Below, in pieces: positions 1-6,343 of a DNA stretch of 6,805 nt. A program made the position numbers and the translations under genes. The notes under the pieces are model-generated. The model worked only from the letters and a program-made list of their open reading frames with translations. It was not told the origin of the DNA and made no database searches. The stretch lies in the NCBI GenBank assembly GCA_003647755.1, contig QMNL01000090.1:1-6805 (forward strand). The letters run 5' to 3'. Numbering within the stretch: the stretch's first letter is position 1; the number at the start of each line of letters is the position of its first letter. Source of the DNA: Candidatus Coatesiibacteriota bacterium. GTDB taxonomy: Bacteria; B130-G9.

Positions 1-302
1 ATCTTTCGAGGCTCGGCAAGGTTGCAGGGCCGGGCGTGGTTGAGCTCGCGAAGGGTGATGCGGCCTGGGCGGGCTGCGAGGCCGATGGCTGGCTTGCGAG
101 GGATGCAGACGCAAGGGAACGAATTGACCACCTGATTGAACAGGCTTCCGCGGCGGGCTGCGAGCGTATCTTGACGCTCAGTCCCAGGGCCCTTATGAGC
201 TTGAGGTTCGTGCTGAGGCCGGATTCCTGGGTGAAAAGCGGCATTGAGGTCGAGGACCTGGGGGTCTTCATCGCAGGGCTTATCGAGGCGAGCAGCAAGT
301 GA
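1..302 (+). CDS. C-terminal part of a probable cysteine-rich (CCG-type) Fe-S oxidoreductase subunit, degenerate; 5' end outside window
   Basis: The reading frame is open from base 3 to the TGA at 300-302 with no stop, so this is the 3' end of a longer gene; the GTG at 36 is not needed as a start. About 100 residues are visible. The order of elements resembles the second half of a CCG domain as in HdrB/HdrD, GlpC and LutA-like proteins: a strand (VVELAK), a turn where CCG-x-GG is expected, a helix with an R-x-x-x-L-x-x-A pattern, then an ILT-x-CP-x-C-like strand and a final VEDL helix. Most ligand cysteines are replaced: the first motif reads AGCEADG (one Cys, bases 75-77) and the second reads TLSPRAL, with Ser and Ala where Cys is normal. 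It therefore may not bind a normal cluster. Its stop overlaps the next gene's GTG start, implying translational coupling and a role in the same complex. The family call is inferred from pattern only and is moderate to weak. Confidence 0.5.
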   Translation, partial: LSRLGKVAGPGVVELAKGDAAWAGCEADGWLARDADARERIDHLIEQASAAGCERILTLSPRALMSLRFVLRPDSWVKSGIEVEDLGVFIAGLIEASSK

Positions 303-2374
303 GCGAGTTCAGGATACGCACTCACCCGATTCTCGACGTGCCGAAGGTCGAGGAGTTCACGTTCACCTTTAACGGCGAGGCTATCCGCGCAAGGCGTGGT
401 GAGGTGATCTCATCGGCGCTGTTCGCCAACGGCATCAGAATCTTCGGGCATCACCCCAAAGATAGCGCTCCGCAGGGCATTTTCTGCGCGAACGGGCAGT
501 GCTCGCAGTGCATGGTGATAGCCGATGGCGTGCCGGTCAAGGCGTGCATGACGCTTGCCCGTGAGGGGATGGTGGTTACCAGTTGCGATGGTATGCCGGG
601 TCTTCCGGCAGCGGACAGGCCGGTTACCTTCGGCGAGGTGGAGACGGTTGAGACCGACGTCTTGATCGTCGGCGGTGGGCCATCGGGGCTCTGCGCCGGG
701 ATAGAGCTCGGCAAGCTCGGCATCGAGACACTCATTGTCGATGACAAGGAGGAGCTTGGCGGCAAATTAGGCCTCCAGACGCACGCGTTCTTTGGGTCGA
801 TCGATGACTGTTTCGCTGGAACCAGGGGACACAGGATCGGGCACATCCTCCGCGAGCAGGTCGCCCAATTCGATTGCGTCAGGACTTGGACAGGCGCGAC
901 GGCGGTAGGCGTTTTCGCGGACAAGAGAGTCGGTGTGCAGCATCGGTCGCGCTACGTTCTGGTCCACCCGAAGGTCATTCTTATATCAACGGGTGCAAGA
1001 GAGAAGAATCTCGCATTCCCGGGCTGCGACCTGCCCGGAGTTTACGGCGCTGGCGCGTTCCAAACTCTTGTCAACCGGGACCTCGTCCGCCCCACAGACC
1101 GGCTATTCGTGGTTGGCGGCGGCAACGTGGGGCTCATCGCGGCATATCACGCCATTCAGGCCGGCATCGAGGTCGTGGGGCTGGTCGAGGCGCTTCCGAG
1201 GTGCGGGGGCTACAAGGTTCATCTTGACAAGATTCTGAGGCTCGGAGTGCCGGTCTACACGTCGCATACCGTGGTGAGGGCGTTCGGAAAGACGGAGGTC
1301 GAAGGCATCGAGATAGCCAGGGTTGACGCATCGTTCAAGGTGGTTCCAAAGACGTCGCGGAGGTTTAAGGTAGATACCATTCTCATCGCAGTCGGGCTCT
1401 CGCCGCTGGATTCGCTTCTCGTCATGGCAAAGGAGGCAAACGTGCCCGTTGTATCGGCCGGAGACGCGAAGGAGATTGCGGAGGCGAGCGCGGCCATGTT
1501 CTCCGGCAGGCTCGCGGGCCGCAAGATAGCGAAGATGCTTGGCAGGCGGACGTTCGTGCCGCAGGTGTGGCAACCGCTGATGGAAACGCTTCGCAGCAAG
1601 CCCGGCGAGACGCGAATGAGACGTCCCAAGCCGCGAGACCTCAGGGTATATCCCGTAGTGCGCTGCTACGAGGAGATACCATGCAACCCCTGCACTCAGG
1701 TCTGCCCGATGCACTCCATCAGGCTCGCTGGAGATTCGATCACGGCGCTTCCCACGTTCGAGGGCCGGTGCACGGGCTGCGGCCGGTGCGTCTCGATCTG
1801 CCCGGGGCTTGCGATCACGCTTGTGGTCGAGAACTACGACCCCAAGCGGCGGCGTGCGCTGGTCATTCTGCCCTCCGAGACGGACAGAGGAGCCCTCTTT
1901 CGCGAGCGAACGATCACAACCACGGATGTGGAGGGAAAGACTCTCGGCGAGGGGACAGTGATTGCCGTAAAGAGATCGCCCATTCTGGATAAGAGGAACC
2001 TCCTGCTGCTGGAGGTCCCCTATGAGCAGCGGCTTGATGTCGCAGGATACAGGCTCCAAGAGCCTGCCGAGCAGTGGGACGCGCTAGGTGCAGAGTCGAA
2101 AGATGATGTGATCGTGTGCAGATGCGAGCGCGTAACAAGACGCGAGATCGTGCGCGAGATAAGGCGCGGCGTGCGAGATATGAACCAGCTGAAGGCGGTT
2201 TTACGGACTGGCATGGGCGCGTGCGGCGGTAAGACCTGCACGGAGCTGATAGAGCGCATCTTCAGGGAGGAGGGCGTGCCGCTCAATGAGGTAACGGAGC
2301 CCACAAACCGGCCCTTCGTAACAGAGGTTCCACTCTCCTTGTTGGCCTCGGTAGAGGAGGACGACGAGGAATGA
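299..2374 (+). CDS. Multi-domain FAD/iron-sulfur oxidoreductase, large (alpha) subunit of an HcnAB/proline-dehydrogenase-like amine dehydrogenase
   Basis: 691 residues, probably cytoplasmic; no signal peptide or membrane segment seen. Modules in order: a plant-type [2Fe-2S] domain (about 15-100) with Cys63, 68, 71 and 83; an FAD fold with GGGPSG at 125-130, Asp148 ending the second strand and ELGGK at 152-156; a second dinucleotide fold with GGGNVG at 273-278 and Glu297, compatible with NAD(H) or another nucleotide; a late AGD motif at 387-389; a ferredoxin insert with Cys456, 462, 465, 469 and Cys491, 494, 497, 501; and a C-terminal BFD-type [2Fe-2S] domain with Cys607, 609, 642 and 647. This is HcnA and HcnB fused, plus a two-cluster ferredoxin. 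It probably takes electrons from the DAO subunit encoded next and passes them on through its clusters. The GTG start at 299 is supported by GAGG at 285-288 and by overlap with the upstream stop; the N-terminus after it fits the family. Family and domain assignment is firm, substrate unknown. Confidence 0.9.
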   Translation: MSEFRIRTHPILDVPKVEEFTFTFNGEAIRARRGEVISSALFANGIRIFGHHPKDSAPQGIFCANGQCSQCMVIADGVPVKACMTLAREGMVVTSCDGMPGLPAADRPVTFGEVETVETDVLIVGGGPSGLCAGIELGKLGIETLIVDDKEELGGKLGLQTHAFFGSIDDCFAGTRGHRIGHILREQVAQFDCVRTWTGATAVGVFADKRVGVQHRSRYVLVHPKVILISTGAREKNLAFPGCDLPGVYGAGAFQTLVNRDLVRPTDRLFVVGGGNVGLIAAYHAIQAGIEVVGLVEALPRCGGYKVHLDKILRLGVPVYTSHTVVRAFGKTEVEGIEIARVDASFKVVPKTSRRFKVDTILIAVGLSPLDSLLVMAKEANVPVVSAGDAKEIAEASAAMFSGRLAGRKIAKMLGRRTFVPQVWQPLMETLRSKPGETRMRRPKPRDLRVYPVVRCYEEIPCNPCTQVCPMHSIRLAGDSITALPTFEGRCTGCGRCVSICPGLAITLVVENYDPKRRRALVILPSETDRGALFRERTITTTDVEGKTLGEGTVIAVKRSPILDKRNLLLLEVPYEQRLDVAGYRLQEPAEQWDALGAESKDDVIVCRCERVTRREIVREIRRGVRDMNQLKAVLRTGMGACGGKTCTELIERIFREEGVPLNEVTEPTNRPFVTEVPLSLLASVEEDDEE
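2354..2370 (+). promoter_or_regulatory. Ribosome binding site of the DAO-family gene, inside the end of the large-subunit gene
   Basis: A purine-rich run with GAGGAGG at 2354-2360 lies 10 bases before the ATG at 2371, with another GAGGA immediately before it. The run also encodes the acidic EEDDEE tail of the upstream protein. Together with the ATGA stop/start overlap, this fixes the downstream start and points to translational coupling. Confidence 0.7.
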
Positions 2375-3534
2375 CCTCCTACGATGCGATCGTTGTTGGC
2401 GGCGGCAGCGTGGGTCTCCCCACGGCGATGTTCCTCGCCAAGGAGAAGCTCAAAGTGCTCGTAATCGACCAACATGCATCATGTGGACAGGGCCAGAACA
2501 AGGCCGCGATCGGCGGCGTCCGGGCAACGCACTCTGACCCCGCCAAGATCAAGCTCTGCCTGGAGAGCCTGCGAATCTACTCCAGTTGGACCGAGACCTA
2601 TGGCGGAGACGTGGGATGGAAGATGGGAGGTTACTGCTTCCCCGTGTTCCGCGAGGCCGACGAGAGGCTCCTCAAGTCCATATTGCCGATCCAGAAGAAG
2701 TTCGGCCTCAAGATCGACTGGGTCGGCCCGGATGTGATCAAGGAGGTCGTGCCCGGCATCAAGGAGGAGGGATTGCGTGGTGGGACCTACTCTCCGAATG
2801 ACGGCCAGGTCTCGCCTCTGATGGCATCTTACGAGATGCACCGTGTAGCCGAAACGTCTGGCTGCGAGTTCAAGTTCAACGAGAGAGTTCAGCTAATAAC
2901 TACCGACAAATCAAGGGTTTCTGGCGTCAAAACTGACAAGGCGCATTACTGGGCACCGGTCGTCGTCAACGCCGCCGGCGCCTTCGCCAGGCAGATTGGC
3001 CAATCGGTCGGAGTCGAGATCCCGGTGGTTCCCGAGAGCCACGAGGCCGGCATATCAGCACCGATACGACAGTTTCTTGGCCCGCTGGTGGTGGACCTCA
3101 GGCCGGGCGCTGATGGTAGAAGTGCCAACTTCTACTTCGGCCAGAATGACTTCGGCGCCGTCATCTTCTGCTACACGCCCTCAACGCCATTCTGCGGCAC
3201 CGACAGGAGAAGCACGTCCGAGTTCGGGCCGAGGATAGCGCAGCGACTTATCGAGCTGATACCACGGCTCAAGAACTTGCTGGTGCGGCGCGTTTGGCGA
3301 GGCCTTTATCCCATGACACCCGATGGCAGCCCGATAATCGGTCCTGTGCCCGACGGCCCCGAGGGTCTGTTCCTTGCGGTCGGGATGTGTGGCCAGGGCT
3401 TTATGCTCGGCCCCGGCGTGGGAGCCAACCTCGCAAGCCTCATTGTCCACGGCAGGCCACTCATCGAAGAGGATGTTCTTAAGCAGCTCTGCTTCGGTCG
3501 CGACTTCCACGCAGGCGAGGAGGCGCTGAAATAG
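2371..3534 (+). CDS. DAO-family FAD-dependent oxidoreductase, catalytic (beta) subunit of the amine/amino acid dehydrogenase
   Basis: 387 residues, the usual size for HcnC, ThiO, sarcosine oxidase beta and archaeal proline dehydrogenase beta. An N-terminal FAD-binding Rossmann fold is clear: VVGGGSVG at 8-15 and Asp33 ending the second strand (VLVID). The mid-protein strand VVVNAAGAFA (197-206) is the second conserved FAD segment. The C-terminal family signature is also present: WRGLYPMTPDGSPIIG at 309-324, then GMCGQGFMLGPGVG at 338-351. The family oxidises the C-N bond of amino acids or secondary amines to an imine and passes electrons to a partner rather than directly to oxygen. Its ATG overlaps the large-subunit stop (ATGA), the gene order expected for alpha/beta dehydrogenases. 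No membrane segment or signal peptide seen. Proline, hydroxyproline, glycine, sarcosine and opines are all possible substrates; the active-site pocket cannot be read by eye. Confidence 0.88.
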   Translation: MTSYDAIVVGGGSVGLPTAMFLAKEKLKVLVIDQHASCGQGQNKAAIGGVRATHSDPAKIKLCLESLRIYSSWTETYGGDVGWKMGGYCFPVFREADERLLKSILPIQKKFGLKIDWVGPDVIKEVVPGIKEEGLRGGTYSPNDGQVSPLMASYEMHRVAETSGCEFKFNERVQLITTDKSRVSGVKTDKAHYWAPVVVNAAGAFARQIGQSVGVEIPVVPESHEAGISAPIRQFLGPLVVDLRPGADGRSANFYFGQNDFGAVIFCYTPSTPFCGTDRRSTSEFGPRIAQRLIELIPRLKNLLVRRVWRGLYPMTPDGSPIIGPVPDGPEGLFLAVGMCGQGFMLGPGVGANLASLIVHGRPLIEEDVLKQLCFGRDFHAGEEALK

Positions 3535-3603
3535 CCCCCAGGTTCAATCGCTCCCACATCTGAGCACGCTTCTTCCCCAGGGAACATATTGCGAAGATGG
3601 GGG

Positions 3604-3631
3604 TTGACTATCAAGATGCAAACTAGATATT
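3604..3631 (+). promoter_or_regulatory. Probable sigma-70-type promoter for the citrate synthase gene
   Basis: TTGACT at 3604-3609 matches the -35 consensus at five of six positions. GATATT at 3626-3631 matches the -10 consensus at four of six, with a 16-base spacer. It sits in the only large gap of the window, in a locally AT-richer stretch about 85 bases upstream of the citrate synthase start. Predicted by eye only; no transcript data. Confidence 0.5.
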
Positions 3632-3636
3632 GTCGG

Positions 3637-3651
3637 TTTCCTAAAAGGAAA
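3637..3651. repeat. Perfect inverted repeat in the citrate synthase leader
   Basis: TTTCCT (3637-3642) and AGGAAA (3646-3651) are exact reverse complements around an AAA centre. The element begins just after the predicted -10 box, so it covers the likely transcription start, where a repressor operator would sit. It is short and AT-rich, so an RNA hairpin would be weak, and no T-run follows. It could be an operator or chance. Confidence 0.35.
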
Positions 3652-3696
3652 AATCTCAGGCACTTGAACAGGAACAAGTAGTTTTCACCCCTAAAT

Positions 3697-3711
3697 GGAG
3701 GAGAGGAAAGG
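3697..3711 (+). promoter_or_regulatory. Ribosome binding site of citrate synthase
   Basis: A purine run with GGAGGAG at 3697-3703 and AGAGGAAAGG just after it precedes the ATG at 3715. The GGAGG core is a little far (13 bases), but the second purine block is closer. No nearer in-frame start competes, and the protein N-terminus aligns with the family from this methionine. Confidence 0.6.
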
Positions 3712-3714
3712 ACA

Positions 3715-4986
3715 ATGGCAACCCTGCAGGAAAAGCTGGCGGAGCAGATCCCAAAATCCCGCCAGAAAGTGAAGGCGTTTGCGAAGGAGCACGGGGCCAA
3801 GGAGATAGCAAAGGTTACCGTGGCACAGTTTCTAGGCGGCCTAAGAGGCGTCTATGGCCTTTTGTGCGATACATCGGTGGTGGAGCCCGACAAGGGTCTG
3901 ATCATCAGGGGCCATCCGCTACTGGAGATCAAGGACAAGTGGCCCGAGGAGATATTCTTCTGCCTGTTGACCGGCGAGTTCCCTGACGAGGAGGCCAAGA
4001 AGTCTCTTCAACAGGACCTCGACAAGCGCTCTTATGTCCCCGAATACGTCTGGGATGTGTTGGAGTCGATGCCGGATGACAGCCACCCGATGGCGATGCT
4101 TAACACAGGCATCTTGGTTCTGGAGCGCGAGAGCGTGTTCCGCAAGATGTATTCGGAGGGTATGACCAAGGAGCAGTATTGGATTCCAGCTCTTGAGGAC
4201 GCTCTTCAGATATTGGCAAAGATCCCCTCGATAGCGGCCGGAGTGTATCGTCTCCATTACAACAAAGGAGACATCATCCCCTGGACGCCGGGACTCGACC
4301 TGGGTGCTAACTATGCGAACATGCTCGGCGTGCCCGATCCGACGGGTGAGTTCGCTGAGCTGATGAGGCTGTATCTGACTTTCCATTCCGACCATGAGGG
4401 TGGGAACGTCTCCGCCTACACGTGCTACACTGTGGCGTCGGCGCTTTCTGACCCGTATTATGCGGTCTCAGCTGGCTTGAATGGCCTCGCGGGGCCTCTT
4501 CATGGCCTGGCCAATCAGGAGTGTCTGAACTGGATACTCGAGCTGATGGATGAGTTCGGCGGCGTCCCGACCAAAAAGCAGATCGAGAAGTACACCAGGG
4601 ACACGCTGGCCGCTGGAAAGGTCGTTCCGGGTTATGGACATGCGGTGCTGAGAACAACCGATCCTCGCTACACGGGGTTCCTGGAGTTCGGCAAGAAGCA
4701 CATACCTGAAGACCCTGTGTTCAAGACGGTGGCAACGGTCTTTGAGGTTGTGCCAAACGTCCTGAAGGAGTTCCCCAAGATTAAGAATCCCTGGCCGAAC
4801 GTTGACGCAGGCTCAGGCTCCCTGCTGTTCCATTACGGACTGCGGGAGTTCGAGTATTATACCGTGCTGTTCAGCGTTTCCAGGGCAATGGGTATGCTTG
4901 CGCAGCTCGTTCTGCACAGGGGGATCGGCACAGCCATTAACAGGCCGAAATCGCTTGATTTCAATCGGCTTTCCTCACTGGTCTAA
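3715..4986 (+). CDS. gltA: Citrate synthase, type I eukaryotic/Geobacter-like
   Basis: 423 residues. It condenses acetyl-CoA and oxaloacetate to citrate, the entry step of the TCA cycle, in the cytoplasm. The sequence follows the mitochondrial form closely: GGLRG (41-45), RGHPLLE near 65-71, HSDHEGGN (224-231), GPLHGLANQE (260-269), VPGYGHAVLRTTDPR (304-318), NPWPNVDAGSG (358-368), TVLFSVSRAMG (383-393) and RPKS (410-413). Catalytic His263, His309 and Asp364 correspond to pig His274, His320 and Asp375 by a constant offset of 11. The citrate-binding residues His227, Arg318, Arg390 and Arg410 are also present. The N-terminal beta domain of hexameric, NADH-inhibited type II enzymes is absent, so a dimeric type I enzyme is expected. 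Eukaryote-like citrate synthases are known from Geobacteraceae. The gene follows its own predicted promoter and precedes a LeuC/LeuD-type hydro-lyase. Methylcitrate synthase is unlikely given the type I signature. Confidence 0.96.
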   Translation: MATLQEKLAEQIPKSRQKVKAFAKEHGAKEIAKVTVAQFLGGLRGVYGLLCDTSVVEPDKGLIIRGHPLLEIKDKWPEEIFFCLLTGEFPDEEAKKSLQQDLDKRSYVPEYVWDVLESMPDDSHPMAMLNTGILVLERESVFRKMYSEGMTKEQYWIPALEDALQILAKIPSIAAGVYRLHYNKGDIIPWTPGLDLGANYANMLGVPDPTGEFAELMRLYLTFHSDHEGGNVSAYTCYTVASALSDPYYAVSAGLNGLAGPLHGLANQECLNWILELMDEFGGVPTKKQIEKYTRDTLAAGKVVPGYGHAVLRTTDPRYTGFLEFGKKHIPEDPVFKTVATVFEVVPNVLKEFPKIKNPWPNVDAGSGSLLFHYGLREFEYYTVLFSVSRAMGMLAQLVLHRGIGTAINRPKSLDFNRLSSLV

Positions 4987-5000
4987 GGACCGCTATGACT

Positions 5001-5028
5001 GGGAGCGCCTCATTTTCGGGGCGCTCTC
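5001..5028 (+). terminator. Strong GC-rich hairpin after citrate synthase, lacking a T-run
   Basis: The arms 5001-5011 and 5018-5028 pair over 11 positions (nine Watson-Crick, two G-U) around the loop ATTTTC, beginning 14 bases after the citrate synthase stop. No T-run follows, so it is not a canonical intrinsic terminator. It may be a partial terminator, a 3' stabiliser or a processing site that sets the ratio of citrate synthase to hydro-lyase mRNA. Confidence 0.5.
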
Positions 5029-5078
5029 CGGTTACAGCTAGAGGTTTGTGAATGGCACCAGAATAGAAGGACGAAATT

Positions 5079-6341
5079 ATGGGACAAACGCTTGCAGAGA
5101 AGATCATTTCTGAGCATGCGGGGCGCGCCGTTAGGGCTGGCGAGTTCGTTATCGCCTCAGTCGATGTCTGCCTCGTGCAGGATGGCACTGGCCCGCTCGC
5201 GGTCCGGCAGCTTCAGGAAATTGAACTGGAAAAGGTGGCCCACCCCGATAAGACCGTGCTCTTCCTTGACCACGCTGCTCCAAGTCCCCGCAAAGAGCTC
5301 TCAAACGACCACATGTTGATGAGGCGCTTTGGAAAAAAGACTGGAGCCGTGGTGTCCGAAGTCGGGGAAGGAGTGTGCCATCAAGTCATCGTGGAGAGCT
5401 ACCTTGCGCCGGGGGATGTTCACACCGGGGCTGACTCCCACACCTGCACGGGGGGCGCACTTGGCGCATTTGCGACGGGGATGGGCTCCACGGACGTGGC
5501 GATCGCGATGGCGTTGGGCAGGACATGGTTTAGAGTGCCCGAGACTTTCAGAATAGAGGTTAAGGGCCGATTTCCGGAGGGAGTCTACCCCAAGGACCTT
5601 ATCCTTCACCTGATCGGCATGATCGGCGCGGACGGCGCTACCTACAAGGCGCTTGAGTATCACGGCGAGACCATCGACGAGATGGACATATCTGGCCGGT
5701 TTACGATAGCCAATATGGCCGTTGAGGCAGGAGCGAAGGTTGGGCTCTTCCCCTCCGATGACGTAACGCAGGACTACTTGCAGCGGATGGGTCGGGGGGA
5801 TGCCTTCAGGCCGATGTTCGCCGATGAGGACGCGGAGTATGAGAGAGTGATCGAGATTGACGCCTCGAAGCTGGAGCCGACTGTGGCCTTTCCGCACACC
5901 GTTGACAACACGAGGACGATGAGCCAGATACGAGAGATGGACCCAGTGAATATCGATCAGGTCTATATCGGCACTTGCACGAACGGGCGGCTGGAGGACC
6001 TTCAGACGGCAGCGGCGATCCTGAAGGGGAAACATCGTGATAAGGATACCAGGCTCCTGGTTGCTCCGGCGTCGAGGAAGATTCTCAAGGCAGCGCTTAA
6101 CGACGGAACGTTGCAGACGCTCATTGACGCGGGTGCCCTGGTGCTGCCGCCGGGCTGCGGGCCATGTGTCGGCGTTCACCAGGGAGTTCTCGGCGACGGC
6201 GAGGCGTGTCTGTCAACGCAGAATCGCAACTTCCTCGGTCGAATGGGCAATCCAAAGGGCTTGATATACCTGGCATCGCCGGCGACCGCCGCCGCAACGG
6301 CCCTCACCGGACGAATAACTGACCCCCGGGAGGTGAAATGA
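5079..6341 (+). CDS. leuC: LeuC-family hydro-lyase large subunit (3-isopropylmalate dehydratase / homoaconitase / possible aconitase)
   Basis: 420 residues, the normal length for the archaeal/anaerobe-type LeuC/HacA large subunit. The family moves a hydroxyl group by dehydration and rehydration on a [4Fe-4S] cluster with one labile iron. Cluster ligands are Cys300 (GTCTNGR) and Cys360/Cys363 (PPGCGPC). Other family marks are DH at 64-65, GADSHTCTGGALGAFATGMGS at 117-137 (including the Asp-Ser-His), GATYKALE at 186-193, ITNMA-like TIANMAVEAGAK at 209-220, PASRK at 330-334 and NRNFLGRMG at 382-390. The small subunit is encoded next with a four-base overlap. The ATG has AAGGA at 5067-5071, spaced seven bases. 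Citrate synthase lies 92 bases upstream, which favours a citrate or aconitate substrate, but isopropylmalate, homocitrate or dimethylmalate remain possible. Family firm, substrate open. Confidence 0.9.
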   Translation: MGQTLAEKIISEHAGRAVRAGEFVIASVDVCLVQDGTGPLAVRQLQEIELEKVAHPDKTVLFLDHAAPSPRKELSNDHMLMRRFGKKTGAVVSEVGEGVCHQVIVESYLAPGDVHTGADSHTCTGGALGAFATGMGSTDVAIAMALGRTWFRVPETFRIEVKGRFPEGVYPKDLILHLIGMIGADGATYKALEYHGETIDEMDISGRFTIANMAVEAGAKVGLFPSDDVTQDYLQRMGRGDAFRPMFADEDAEYERVIEIDASKLEPTVAFPHTVDNTRTMSQIREMDPVNIDQVYIGTCTNGRLEDLQTAAAILKGKHRDKDTRLLVAPASRKILKAALNDGTLQTLIDAGALVLPPGCGPCVGVHQGVLGDGEACLSTQNRNFLGRMGNPKGLIYLASPATAAATALTGRITDPREVK

Positions 6342-6343
6342 GG
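6329..6343 (+). promoter_or_regulatory. Two overlapping ribosome binding candidates for the small-subunit start
   Basis: GGAGGTG at 6329-6335 lies close to the ATG at 6338 (four bases from the GGAGG core), while GAGG at 6340-6343 is well spaced (six bases) for the in-frame ATG at 6350. The first start overlaps the large-subunit stop; the second gives the N-terminus usual in the family. The sequence does not decide between them. Confidence 0.45.

Noticed and set aside
36..38. GTG as the true start of the first gene
   Set aside because: The same frame stays open to the window edge, no good ribosome binding site precedes the GTG, and the product would be only part of a domain.
1103..2059. Long open frame on the - strand (318 codons)
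   Set aside because: Lies wholly inside the large flavoprotein gene, whose motifs are unmistakable; its translation has no recognisable domain and is rich in Arg, Pro and His, as expected for an antisense shadow in GC-rich DNA.
3535..3603. CCCCCA (3535-3540) and TGGGGG (3598-3603) as a terminator or long-range stem
   Set aside because: The arms are complementary but 57 bases apart, with only a small inner TTCC/GGAA stem and no T-run; too weak to call a terminator.
3306..3800. - strand open frame spanning the 3535-3714 gap
   Set aside because: Both ends are antisense to well-supported genes and the part in the gap has no recognisable protein pattern; the gap is better explained as a promoter and leader.
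5301..6179. Long open frame on the - strand (292 codons)
   Set aside because: Antisense to the LeuC-family gene with all family motifs intact; no domain or ribosome binding site supports it.
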